DNA of 45,136 nt from Anaerolineae bacterium (GCA_030612585.1 JAUWNP010000015.1:1-45136); one strand, 5' to 3'; counted from the stretch's first letter, positions 31,694 to 40,280 are shown. Numbers and translations: made by a program. Notes: generated from the sequence alone by a model not told the origin.

Positions 31694-33101
31694 CTACAAT
31701 TCACCGCCTAGTTGCATACCGTCGAGCGAGGCGACGTATGCAGAATCATCGTAGCGTCCCAGCGAAAGATGTTGGGCATAGTCGGGTAATTCACCGCCCG
31801 CTACCCAGGCTGCAACCAACTCGCCAGCCGCACAGCTGACCATAGTGCCAAAACCTGACAATGCCCCCACAATATAAGCGCCTTCGACATCAAGCGGGCC
31901 AATGACGGGTAAATTCTCTTTCGTTTTTGTATAGTAGCCGGCATAATGCACGACCGGCTTGGGAGTATTACCGACATAGCGCTCTAACCCAGGAATCAGC
32001 CTGGATGCGCCGCGCAGAACAATGTCGGGGAATTCTGGTGTACCTTCTGGCTCCCATATCGGTTGTTCGATGGTACGGTTAAATGCCCAACCAAGATTGA
32101 TCCAAGAACTATCTTTGCCACCTTCAGGTTTAGTGTGCAGTCCGTCAGGAAATTTGTCAAGTAACCACTGGTATTCTGGCTCTGACTGCAAGAGTTGTTT
32201 TTCGTCTTCGGACCAATCGAGACATTGTTCATCCATGAATATGGTAAATGGAGCATCGCGCGCCACGACTCCGAGATGATCTTGTATGGCTATTTTCTGC
32301 TGCAAGACGGAGAAAATGGGTAGTTCAACATCCAACATAGCGGCAACATGAGACGCGAATGGGCCAGCCGCGTTGATAAATCTGCGTGTTTCTATGCGCT
32401 CTTTTCCGCTCGCCGTGATGACCTCGATAGCCCTAACACCGTGGTGATCTTGCTCGATGGCGACAAGTTCACCGCGCAGTTCTCTGACGCCGAGATTTCT
32501 TGCCTCCTCTAACAAGTACATGCCTAATTGTTGGGCACTGATTGCACCGCAGCGCCGGGCGTGGATGACGGCCTGTACAATCGTCTGAAAAGTGGGGAAA
32601 AGTTGTCTTGATGATCTGCTTATCAAGGAGCAGATCTGCACCATCGGGTTGTCTCTCAAAACCCCGATAGGCCGGAGGGGAGTAAGGCGCTGCGCCGTTG
32701 TCGTCTGTGCCCTTCGACAATCTCAGGGCAGGCTCCTTGTGGACTCGTATGTTGCCGACACTCAGTTTGTTGTAATGATGGATGTAGTCGTGTATACCTG
32801 CAATGGACTCTGGATTGGAAATGACGTAGGCATAACCACGGCGATCCATATTGAAAATGTTGTTGGAATCTGTGGCAAGACCTTCCATGAGGTCAATGCT
32901 GCGATTGGTAAAACGCACCATGACATCAGTAGGCCACCAGTTGCGATAATTCTCGCCCGACTTGGCACTTGTCTGCGTTAGCGGTGGGTGTTTATCCAAC
33001 ACCAGCACATTGGTAATGCCCTGTTGCTTGGCCAAATAGTAGGCTGTAGCAACGCCGGCACTACCTGCCCCACAAATGACAACTTCTGCTGATTGAGACA
33101 T
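31694..33101 (-). pseudogene. FAD-dependent oxidoreductase (DAO family), frameshifted
   Basis: An amine or amino-acid oxidase-type flavoprotein split between two frames. The N-terminal frame (ATG 33101) carries the FAD-binding VVICGAGSAGVATAYYLAKQ and YRNWWPTDVMVRFTNRSIDL. It is sound up to KTTFP at the CCCC run (GGGG at 32594-32597 on +). The other frame then continues PTFQTIVQAVIHARRCGAIS, RRFINAAGPFASHVAAML, and the C-terminal NLPVIGPLDVEGAYIVGALS to 31694. Removing one base in the homopolymer restores a product of about 468 residues. A dispersed repeat (32709) adds an in-frame EPALRLSKG stretch. A sequencing error in the run is quite possible, in which case the gene is intact. Confidence 0.8.
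32709..32736. repeat. dispersed ~24-bp repeat inside the FAD oxidoreductase gene
   Basis: CCCTTCGACAATCTCAGGGC then AGGCTCC, read on the - strand in frame as EPALRLSKG. Confidence 0.75.
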
Positions 33102-33113
33102 ATAGACAAACCA

Positions 33114-33208
33114 GGTGCGAGGCACTTCTGACGGATGTTTCGAGCGTAAGTAGAGTCACTTCAAAGGCGCTCTTTCCATCCAGACAACTGTTGTAAGTGC
33201 CTCGCACC
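33114..33208. repeat. 95-bp palindromic MITE-like element
   Basis: Perfect 14-bp terminal inverted repeats, GGTGCGAGGCACTT (33114-33127) and AAGTGCCTCGCACC (33195-33208). Inside them is a second imperfect inverted pair, GGATGTTTCGAGCG with CGCTCTTTCCATCC. The whole can fold into one long hairpin. It lies between the CBS-ACT gene stop (33217) and the oxidoreductase start (33101). Confidence 0.8.
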
Positions 33209-33216
33209 TAGCCCCA

Positions 33217-33864
33217 CTAACTCGCTCTCACATCCAGCACCTCGACGTCTTCGAGTTCGCGCAGGCTGGCGACCAGATCGTCCTGCGGCACGTGTCTGAT
33301 CTTAAGAACGACGTTGAACTTGAGTGCTTCTTCGGCCGGGTAGGTGCCACACGCGGCGATGTCTCCATCTTGCCCTGCAATCGCCGCCGTGATCCTGGCC
33401 AGTGCTCCCGGCACGTCTGGAGCCTGGAGGGTGATTCGTACCCCGGCCTGCCGGGCGCCCATGAGTTCCATCAACGTGGAGAGCATATCAGTGTCGGTGA
33501 TGATGCCCACCAGCGAGCCGTTCCGCATCACCAGCAGACAGCCGATCTTATTCTCTGCCATGATGCGGGCTGCCTTCTCGATGGCTACGTTCTCTTCCAC
33601 AGTGACCACGTCCCGCACCATCACGTTGCGGACTTTGACTTTGTTCAGCGCGTAGTTCATCTCCCAGACGCTGAGCGTGGTCACCGATGAGGGCATCGCC
33701 TCCATCAGCGTCTCCCGGGTGACCAGCCCCACTAGCCTGCCGTCCTTGCGTACGATAGGCAGGTGGCGGATGTTGTTTTCCTTCATGTACCGGTGCGCCT
33801 CTGTGATGGATGCCGTAGGCTCCATCGTCAGAGGGTGCAGTGTCATACGCTCTTTGACTAACAT
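33217..33864 (-). CDS. CBS-ACT domain protein (AcuB-like)
   Basis: A 215-residue regulatory protein. Two CBS domains (about residues 1-60 and 75-135: KERMTLHPLTMEPTASITEA, RNVMVRDVVTVEENVAIEKA) usually bind adenosine nucleotides. A C-terminal ACT-like domain (VRITLQAPDVPGALARITAA to EVLDVRAS) often binds amino acids. The start is ATG 33864, with GGAGG eight bases upstream. It lies between the transporter genes and the oxidoreductase and aminomutase genes, all on the same strand. It may sense energy charge and an amino acid to tune this module; that is inferred from domain content. Confidence 0.87.
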   Translation of the reverse strand: MLVKERMTLHPLTMEPTASITEAHRYMKENNIRHLPIVRKDGRLVGLVTRETLMEAMPSSVTTLSVWEMNYALNKVKVRNVMVRDVVTVEENVAIEKAARIMAENKIGCLLVMRNGSLVGIITDTDMLSTLMELMGARQAGVRITLQAPDVPGALARITAAIAGQDGDIAACGTYPAEEALKFNVVLKIRHVPQDDLVASLRELEDVEVLDVRAS

Positions 33865-33877
33865 AGATGACCTCCGG

Positions 33878-33992
33878 AGATTGGTGGATTGGCAAATTGG
33901 CAGGTTGGCAAGTTGGTAGATTGGTGAGTTGTTAGGACGTGGCAAAGCCGGCTACCAATTTACCAGTTTCCCAGTTTACCAACCTACCAGTT
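33878..33992. repeat. TTGG-word repeats facing their reverse complement
   Basis: The left block (about 33880-33931) repeats TTGGCAAATTGGCAGG-type words. The right block (about 33953-33991) is the reverse-complement style, ACCAATTTACCAGTTTCCC and so on. The two can pair across an intervening 20 bases. They fill the gap between livF and the CBS-ACT gene. Confidence 0.75.
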
Positions 33993-34694
33993 CTATGCCC
34001 AAAATGCCTTCTTCAAATCGGTAAATTCCTCGACCGGCCCCTCGAAGCGGTTGCGGCCCAGTTCCAGCACGTAAACGTAGTCGGCGATTTTCAGCGCCTG
34101 ACGAATCTCCTGGTCTACCAGGATGATGGTCAGACCATCGTCATCCCGCAGGTTGACCAGCATCTCATATACCTCTTTGGACAACAGTTTGGCCAGCCCG
34201 GCCGTCGGCTCGTCCACCAGGATCAGTTTAGGATCGGTCATCAGCGTGCGACCGACCTCGACCATGCGCTGCATGCCGCCGGAGAGTTGACCGGCCTGCG
34301 ACTTGCGCCGGTCTTTCAATATCGGAAAACGTTCGTAGTTTTCCTCTATCTTGCGCCTGATGCGCGCTTTGTCGTTCTTGAACGTCCAGGCGCCGAGTTG
34401 CAGATTCTCCTCGACCGTCATCCAGCGAAAGATGCCCGGCTGCTGAGGGATGTACGAGATGCCCAGGTTAATTCGCTTGTGCGTTGGTGTCCCCATGACG
34501 TTCTTTCCGTCGAGGACGATCTCTCCGGAGGCAGGCTTCAGAAATCCGTAGATGGCCTTGAGCAAAGTGGACTTGCCGACGCCGTTGGCGCCCAGGACAG
34601 TGGTGATCTTGCCGGTTTGGGCCGTGACCGAGACACCCTGCAGGATGTGCAGGTCCTTGTAGTAACCCACGTACAGGTCTCTTATCTCAAGCAT
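33993..34694 (-). CDS. livF: branched-chain-type amino-acid ABC transporter ATP-binding protein (LivF)
   Basis: A 233-residue ATPase of the hydrophobic amino-acid transporter family. Walker A is LGANGVGKST, the signature LSGGMQRMVEVGRTLM, and Walker B LILVDEPTAGL. The insert IPQQPGIFRWMTVEENLQLG is typical of LivF. It overlaps the upstream LivM-LivG gene by 8 bases. With the other Liv genes it forms a complete importer, driven here by two ATPase domains, one of them fused to a permease. Confidence 0.93.
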   Translation of the reverse strand: MLEIRDLYVGYYKDLHILQGVSVTAQTGKITTVLGANGVGKSTLLKAIYGFLKPASGEIVLDGKNVMGTPTHKRINLGISYIPQQPGIFRWMTVEENLQLGAWTFKNDKARIRRKIEENYERFPILKDRRKSQAGQLSGGMQRMVEVGRTLMTDPKLILVDEPTAGLAKLLSKEVYEMLVNLRDDDGLTIILVDQEIRQALKIADYVYVLELGRNRFEGPVEEFTDLKKAFWA

Positions 34695-36723
34695 CGGTAG
34701 CCTCCTCCGTCCCTTCGGCTTTGCTCAGGGCAGGCCCTTCGGCTTCGCTCAGGGCAGGCCCTTCGGCTTCGTCCAAGGCGAGCCCTTCGGCCAGCCGTCC
34801 AGCCGGGATGACCGCCGGGACCTCTTCTTCCTCCTCCTCACCCAGGTAGGCCTTGATGACCGTCGGATCTTCCTTTACTTCCGCTGGATCGCCATCGGCG
34901 ATCAACTCGCCGAAGTTCAGCACCAGCAGTCGCTTGCTGAGGGTGAAGATGCTATCCATGTCGTGGCTGATGATGATGAAGGCTTTGCCCTGCTCGTGCA
35001 CGGTTTTGATGTACTCGTAGATGGTCTCCATCAGTTTGGGATGGACGCCAGCGAATGGCTCATCAAGGATGATGATGTCCGGGTCGAGCATCAGCAGCCG
35101 GCCGAGTTCGAGCAATTTCTGCTGTCCCCCAGACAGGCCGCGGCCGTACTCACTGGCCAGATGCTCGATGGTCAGGAATTCGAGCACTTCCATGGCCTTG
35201 GCGTGGAAGTCCCGCTGGCGGGCCGTGGGATGGAGAGCCATAGCCGGGACGAGCATGTTCTCCATCACCGTCATACGCCGGAAAGCGCGGGTGACCTGGA
35301 AGGTGCGGCCCAAGCCGCGCCGGGCGATCTCGTAGGGTGGCAGGCCGTCAATCCGCCGGCCGTTGAGCTGCACCTCGCCACTGCTGGGCTTGTATACGCC
35401 GTCCAGCACGTTGGTCAGCGTCGTCTTGCCGGCGCCATTCGGCCCAATTAAGCCGATCAACTCGTTGCCCCGGATGCTGAAATTGACTCCATTGAGGGCC
35501 TGAAGGCCGCCAAAGTTCTTGTAAACTCCACGTACGTCCAGTTCGATCATGATTCCAGCCCCCCCTCGGTCCCCCCCAACTCTGGGGGGGAAGAGCGCCC
35601 CCCCCCCGGTCCCCCCCAACCCTTCCACCCTGCTCAGGGCAGGCGTTGGGGGGGAGGCTACCTCCGCCGCCTGCACCCGCTTGGCCACGGTCTCCTTCCG
35701 GGCCCGCTGCCTGGTCAGCCGGTCAATGATGGGGTGAATCAGCCCATTGCGCCAGAAGCGCAGCGTGAGCATCAACAACAGCCCAAAAGCAACCATGCGC
35801 CAGGCATAAGTCATGATACCACGATCTCCAACACCGAGGCCAAATTTCTCCAGGGTTGGCTGTATTGCTATCAACTTCGGCATTAGGCTGGCGGGCACGG
35901 GAATCTGCTGCAACCACTCCAGCGAGAAGTGGATGAATATTGCTCCCAGGGCTGCGCCGATCAGACTTTCGATACCACCGATCACGGCCATAGCGATCAC
36001 CAGGCTCATGCGGCCGATGATCAATTCAGTGGGGGCGATGAAGCCAATGAGATGGTGGTCCACTGCACCGGCCAGGCCGGCGATCATAGAAGTTACCACG
36101 AATGCCATGATCTTATAGCGCACGATATGCACGCCCATCGCTGCGGCGGCCTCCTCATCCTCCCGGATTGAGCGGAAGAACAGGCCAAAGCGGGAATTGG
36201 CCAGCCAGTACATAAAACCCAGCGATCCCAGGAGCAGGCCGAGCATGATGTAATAGTAGGGCACGTAGGACGTGGTATCCAGCAGGTAGTCAATGTATAG
36301 TCCCATTGGTCCCCCGGTGAGATCCAATTCCGCGTTGACTGCCAGCCGGAAGATCTCAGCGAAAGCGATAGTAAACAAGGCCAGATAGGTGCGCCGTAGG
36401 CGGAGACACAGGTAGCCGATGAACAGGCCCACCACCCCGGCCATCAATGTTCCTGCAATGATGCCTGAAACAGGCGACCACCCCAGGTCACGCCCCAGGA
36501 TACCGCTTGTATAGGCCGCGATGGCCATAAAGGCGATGTGACCGAAGGAGAACTGGCCTGCGTACCCGGCCAGAAGTGCCCAACTGGAGGCCAGCATGGC
36601 CCAGAAATACGCCTGGATGGAGATAAACAGCCAGTATTGCTGGTTTCTCAGCAGCACCGGCGCAGCCAACGCCAGGATGAGCAAACCCACTGCCAGAATC
36701 CATAAAAGGGGAAGGCGCTTCAT
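34687..36723 (-). CDS. fused LivM permease and LivG ATP-binding protein
   Basis: A single 678-residue frame joins two normally separate subunits. Residues 1-345 are a LivM permease with about 8-10 helices (GYAGQFSFGHIAFMAIAAYT, LALFTIAFAEIFRLAVNAEL, the EAA-like REDEEAAAAMGVHIVRYKIM). Residues 392-640 are LivG, with Walker A IGPNGAGKTTL, signature LSGGQQKLLELGRLL and Walker B IIILDEPFAGVHP. The linker (about 355-391) is encoded by G/C-tract repeats and one dispersed element. An ATG at 35550 with a purine-rich site upstream could start LivG alone. The C-terminal tail is tandem ALSEAEGP copies from the same repeat. The ATG overlaps the livH stop. Confidence 0.87.
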   Translation of the reverse strand: MKRLPLLWILAVGLLILALAAPVLLRNQQYWLFISIQAYFWAMLASSWALLAGYAGQFSFGHIAFMAIAAYTSGILGRDLGWSPVSGIIAGTLMAGVVGLFIGYLCLRLRRTYLALFTIAFAEIFRLAVNAELDLTGGPMGLYIDYLLDTTSYVPYYYIMLGLLLGSLGFMYWLANSRFGLFFRSIREDEEAAAAMGVHIVRYKIMAFVVTSMIAGLAGAVDHHLIGFIAPTELIIGRMSLVIAMAVIGGIESLIGAALGAIFIHFSLEWLQQIPVPASLMPKLIAIQPTLEKFGLGVGDRGIMTYAWRMVAFGLLLMLTLRFWRNGLIHPIIDRLTRQRARKETVAKRVQAAEVASPPTPALSRVEGLGGTGGGALFPPRVGGDRGGAGIMIELDVRGVYKNFGGLQALNGVNFSIRGNELIGLIGPNGAGKTTLTNVLDGVYKPSSGEVQLNGRRIDGLPPYEIARRGLGRTFQVTRAFRRMTVMENMLVPAMALHPTARQRDFHAKAMEVLEFLTIEHLASEYGRGLSGGQQKLLELGRLLMLDPDIIILDEPFAGVHPKLMETIYEYIKTVHEQGKAFIIISHDMDSIFTLSKRLLVLNFGELIADGDPAEVKEDPTVIKAYLGEEEEEEVPAVIPAGRLAEGLALDEAEGPALSEAEGPALSKAEGTEEATDA
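34711..34797. repeat. tandem array of the 24-bp dispersed repeat in the LivG tail
   Basis: Three full 24-bp copies at 34711, 34735 and 34759 (CCCTTCGGCTTYGCTCAGGG plus CAGG, the third diverged) and a partial copy at 34783. On the - strand they read AL(D/S)(E/K)AEGP in frame with LivG. Confidence 0.9.
35556..35655. repeat. G/C-tract repeat linker between LivM and LivG
   Basis: Two copies of a CGGTCCCCCCCAAC block with C and G homopolymers, followed by one copy of the dispersed element at 35620-35643 (read on - as PALSRVEG). The whole stretch stays open in the permease frame and creates the fusion. Confidence 0.8.
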
Positions 36724-37664
36724 AGTTGTTCCCTCCCGAATAGTCCTGTGGGTTTCAGTAGGAGAACCAGGGCGAATAGGAGCAGGCCAAAACCATCTTT
36801 GTACGCCAGCGCCCTACCTGGGTCCGGGAGCAGTCCTGATCCAAGTGCCTCGACAATGCCGATAATCAGACCTCCCAACATCGCCCCAGGTATCGAGCCC
36901 ATACCGCCTAATACGATAACCACGAAGGCCTTGCTCGAGGCCGGGACCCCCACCCACGGCACCCAGGCGAAGACGTTAACCAACGTCGCGCCAGACAATC
37001 CGGCCAGCATGGTGCCGAGACCGAATGCCAAGGTGTTCATATCCAGCGGATTGATCCCTATCACCGCCGCAGCCTCCCTGTCTTGGCTGACGGCCTGCAA
37101 TCCTTTGCCAACCCAGGTGCGTTTGATGAAGTAGATCATCACCAGCAACAAGAGCACCGCGATGGCAGCCGCGGCCAGGCGGCTGGCACCAAAAGGTAAC
37201 TCCCATATCTTCAATGTTGTCGCCGTGGCTGTGAGCCACCCAAGGTCAACTTCCGGGAGGTCAAAGAAGCGATCCGCTCTCTTGGAATGAGGCCCCACGA
37301 TGCCGGCCATGAGATATTGGAGGAAGAAAGCCAGTCCAAAAGTGACCAGGATCGCATACTCGCCGGGTCGTTCGATCACCCCCTTGGCCATGGGTTGCAG
37401 GAACAACCGCTCGAAGACCATGCCCACTATAAAAGTGACCAGGCCTGCGGCAAGGATGGCTAGCAACGGATGCAGACCGGTGAATACCTCCAGCAAGTAG
37501 TAGACCACGTAACCACCGATCATATAGAACTCACCGTGGGCAAAACTGACAATGCCCAGGACGGAGAAGATCAGAGTCAGCCCCATCGCCATCAAGCCGT
37601 AGATACATCCGATCAGCAGTCCATTGAGGATCAGGTTCATCAGATATTGGCCCGTAATTTGCAT
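36720..37664 (-). CDS. livH: branched-chain-type amino-acid ABC transporter permease (LivH)
   Basis: An inner-membrane permease of 314 residues with about eight helices. Family marks are NGLLIGCIYGLMAMGLTLIF, FAHGEFYMIGGYVVYYLL, the EAA-like loop QAVSQDREAAAVIGINPLDM and VIVLGGMGSIPGAMLGGLII. The start is ATG 37664, supported by GAGGAG eight bases upstream; the longer open frame to 37808 only crosses intergenic palindromes. It overlaps the livM start by four bases. Confidence 0.93.
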   Translation of the reverse strand: MQITGQYLMNLILNGLLIGCIYGLMAMGLTLIFSVLGIVSFAHGEFYMIGGYVVYYLLEVFTGLHPLLAILAAGLVTFIVGMVFERLFLQPMAKGVIERPGEYAILVTFGLAFFLQYLMAGIVGPHSKRADRFFDLPEVDLGWLTATATTLKIWELPFGASRLAAAAIAVLLLLVMIYFIKRTWVGKGLQAVSQDREAAAVIGINPLDMNTLAFGLGTMLAGLSGATLVNVFAWVPWVGVPASSKAFVVIVLGGMGSIPGAMLGGLIIGIVEALGSGLLPDPGRALAYKDGFGLLLFALVLLLKPTGLFGREQL

Positions 37665-37699
37665 ATCACGTCTCCTCTGTCCAGGGGGCAGGCTTTGTG

Positions 37700-37754
37700 G
37701 TAGCGACTTCAGTCGCTTTGGTGGCCGGTTGTGGACGACTGAAGTCGTCACTAC
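37700..37754. repeat. dispersed-type palindrome GTAGCGACTTCAGTCG / CGACTGAAGTCG
   Basis: An inverted pair at 37700-37715 and 37736-37754, complementary except for a 3-base insertion, with a 20-base loop. It lies between the binding-protein gene and livH. Confidence 0.75.
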
Positions 37755-37788
37755 GAAAACTTGCAGATTGCCAGGGTCCGCCTGGGGT

Positions 37789-37817
37789 GAGGGGCGCCTG
37801 CGAAGCAAGCGCCCCTC
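37789..37817 (-). terminator. hairpin after the binding-protein gene
   Basis: GAGGGGCGC with GCGCCCCTC around an inner TGC/GCA stem and a GAA loop. It follows the binding-protein stop (37843) on the - strand and has no T run. It may cap or stabilise the upstream mRNA so that the binding protein is made in excess over the permeases, a common pattern for ABC importers. Confidence 0.4.
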
Positions 37818-37842
37818 GAACGTACAGGCGTGGAACCTGAGC

Positions 37843-39243
37843 CTAGTCCGGCGTCGTGCCGTAGGGGATCAGGAACGTGCCATGTGTCTGGTAGACCTCG
37901 GGGTAGACCACAGCAGCATCGTCGCCGTCTTGCCCCACTGCAAAGTACTGAAGGAACAGAACAGCGGGATCAGGCCACTGGTGCCACATCCACTCAGGCT
38001 CATCCGCAGGTACCGGGTTGCCGGTGCCATACGGGAAGTGGTAGTGGCCCTGGGCCAGGGTGACGTCCGTGGCTTCGATCGCCGCGATGATGGCGTCTGG
38101 GTCCAGCGAGCCAGCGTTCTCAATGGCGATGGCCATGAGCATCATCGAGTCGTAGGCCTCCAGGGCGAAGGACTCGGGGAACCAGTCGAAGTGTTTGCGA
38201 TACTCGGCCTCGAACTCCGTAGTGACCTCGTTGGCCAAGGCGGGCACCAGGCCGACCTTGCGGAAGGCGCACCAGTTGCCGTCCGGAACGGCCTCCCAGA
38301 AGACGTCCGACTGAATGGCGACCTGGTTGGCGATGCAGATGGTATCCTCATTCGGCATCAGCCCGGCTTCGGCCGCTTGCTGCTCAAAGTTGAACGAGTC
38401 CTCGCCGGTCATTAGCACCAGGATGGCGTCGGGGGTCGGCCCAGCCTGGATACGGGCGATGATCGGTGCGTAGTCCAGCGTGCCCTTGTCGGCCAGATAC
38501 GTTTCGGCCTCGATGCCGCGCGCGGCCAGTTTTTCGATCGTGGCCTCGGCTGCTGGCACACCATAGTCCGTGTTCTCCGAGAAGATCACGACGAACTCGA
38601 CGCCCAGGGCCTCGAGATAGTTCGCGTCAGCCTCGGCGACCATGGACGAGGCCGGGGCGATGCGGAAGACCTCCTCGTAGCCGACGCCGGTGATGGTGTC
38701 GTTCCACGTCTCGGCGAATATGGTCGGTATGTGATATTTGTGGGATACTTCCTTCATAGCCACGCCGGCGGAACTGTGGTATTCACCAACGATGCCGACC
38801 ACGCACTCTTGCGTGATCAAGTACTCCCCAGCGGCCGTACCGCGCTCGGGCAGGCTGGCGGTGTCGTAGAAGATGACCTTGACCGGCTTGCCCAGGATGC
38901 CGCCGTCGTCGTTGATCTGCGCCACGGCGATGTTGATGGCGGTCATCATGGCCCGTCCGCCGGCGATAGCGCCAGGCGCGGACTGCGGCACTGTCGCGCC
39001 GATCTTGATCTCCTCAATGTCATCTGCGCTCATCGGGGCGCAGCGGCCGGGGACGGGCGTGACCTTGACCTCGACCTCGACCTCGACTTCGACTGGGACT
39101 TCTACTTCTTTCTCGACCTCGACCACCCGCGTGACCTCAACTTCAACTTCCTTGGTCACCTCGACTACCTGCGGTTGGCAGGCTGTGAGAATCAAGGCTA
39201 TCACAGCCAGGATTGGCAGAGCGTAACGTGTAATGCGAGACAT
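37843..39243 (-). CDS. amino-acid ABC transporter substrate-binding lipoprotein (LivK-like)
   Basis: A 466-residue type I periplasmic-binding-fold lipoprotein. The signal peptide ends in the lipobox LTAC with lipidation Cys22. A striking Val-Glu linker follows (about 26-62, alternating VEV, KEVEV and VTR), ahead of the binding domain. The domain has IKIGATVPQSAPGAIAGGRA, ECVVGIVGEYHSSAGVAMKE and LEAYDSMMLMAIAIENAG, typical of LivK/urea/amide binding proteins. The start has AGGAGG upstream. The ligand cannot be read from sequence; lysine, a beta-amino acid or a branched-chain amino acid are all possible. Homologous linkers are common in Chloroflexota lipoproteins, as I recall. Confidence 0.93.
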   Translation of the reverse strand: MSRITRYALPILAVIALILTACQPQVVEVTKEVEVEVTRVVEVEKEVEVPVEVEVEVEVKVTPVPGRCAPMSADDIEEIKIGATVPQSAPGAIAGGRAMMTAINIAVAQINDDGGILGKPVKVIFYDTASLPERGTAAGEYLITQECVVGIVGEYHSSAGVAMKEVSHKYHIPTIFAETWNDTITGVGYEEVFRIAPASSMVAEADANYLEALGVEFVVIFSENTDYGVPAAEATIEKLAARGIEAETYLADKGTLDYAPIIARIQAGPTPDAILVLMTGEDSFNFEQQAAEAGLMPNEDTICIANQVAIQSDVFWEAVPDGNWCAFRKVGLVPALANEVTTEFEAEYRKHFDWFPESFALEAYDSMMLMAIAIENAGSLDPDAIIAAIEATDVTLAQGHYHFPYGTGNPVPADEPEWMWHQWPDPAVLFLQYFAVGQDGDDAAVVYPEVYQTHGTFLIPYGTTPD

Positions 39244-39436
39244 GTTTCCCTCCTATGTGAACTAGTGTGCTTTTTCAGCAAATCGGACTTTGGATGAAGA
39301 GGGTTGTTCAGCAATCGTCTATAGGCCACCTCCTTTCGGATCTTACTATTGAAAGGTTACCCAGCCCCCGTCCTGGGGGCATCCCGCGCGCACTGTTCCG
39401 ACCACGCTCGTCCTCGGGTACGAGGCAGGGAGCAGA

Positions 39437-40219
39437 CTACTCCTCCATCACATATCCCAGTTGACGAGAGACTGCGTTCGCAGCCTCACGAGTCATCTCT
39501 GCCAATTCCACGAGTCGCTCTTCTGTCAGACGAAAAGAGGGGCCCGAGACGCTGATGACGGCGATTACGCATCCTTCGTGGTCCATAATGGGAGCCGCTA
39601 CTGCGCTCAGTCCCTCCTCCAATTCCTCCCGCGCCACGGCGTAGCCTTGCTGGCTAATCTGCGCCAACTCCTTCTTGAAATAGGCCGGGTCGGTAATAGT
39701 CCTTTCGGTGAAGCGTGGCAGTCCCGCAGCCATAATGTGCTCCACTCGTTGCTCCGGCAAGTACGCCAGCAGCGCCTTCCCGCTGGACACGCTGTGAGGG
39801 AGCATCTCGCGACCGATCCAGCCGACGTTACGCACCATGCGGGGGCTGGGGAAGGAAGCGATATTGATTACTCTGTCGTCATCGGTCAGAATTGAGAGGT
39901 TCACCGTCTCTTTGCACCCTTCGGCCAGGGCGTGGAGATGGGGCTGAGCCACCTGTTGTGGGTTCATTCGCATCAGAACCCGTCCTGCCAACCTCACCAG
40001 GTCAATGCCAAGCCGGTACTTCTCTGTTACGGGGTCCTGCTCGACGAGCCCTCCCATCTCCAGGGCTGTCAGGAGACGGTGCACGGTGCTCTTCGGAAGC
40101 CCCAGTTGCCGGCTTAGGTCGGTCACACCCAGATCCGATGCCGCGTCGCCCAGCGTTTTCAGGATTGTGATGGCCCGGTCTACAGATTGAAGATGGGAAA
40201 TTGGACTCTGTTTCTTCAC
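39437..40219 (-). CDS. IclR-family transcriptional regulator
   Basis: A 260-residue repressor/activator. The N-terminal winged helix has LSRQLGLPKSTVHRLLTALE. The C-terminal effector domain has CKETVNLSILTDDDRVINIA, HSVSSGKALLAYLP, REELEEGLSAVAAPIMDHEG and AVISVSGPSFRL, all typical of IclR. I prefer GTG 40219, preceded by AAGGA; GTG 40234 is possible. It lies just upstream of the transporter genes on the same strand and probably regulates them or the catabolic genes beyond. A GC hairpin (39363-39379) sits in the gap before the lipoprotein gene, with no clear T tail. Confidence 0.92.
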   Translation of the reverse strand: MKKQSPISHLQSVDRAITILKTLGDAASDLGVTDLSRQLGLPKSTVHRLLTALEMGGLVEQDPVTEKYRLGIDLVRLAGRVLMRMNPQQVAQPHLHALAEGCKETVNLSILTDDDRVINIASFPSPRMVRNVGWIGREMLPHSVSSGKALLAYLPEQRVEHIMAAGLPRFTERTITDPAYFKKELAQISQQGYAVAREELEEGLSAVAAPIMDHEGCVIAVISVSGPSFRLTEERLVELAEMTREAANAVSRQLGYVMEE

Positions 40220-40280
40220 CAGGAGTTCCTTCACTCAGCAGGACAAGCAGAACGGGTTGCTGCGTAGCCTACCCGCGATG

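Noticed and set aside
33878..33992. CRISPR array
   Set aside because: The repeats are short, variable words without constant-length unique spacers. No cas gene is present in the window.
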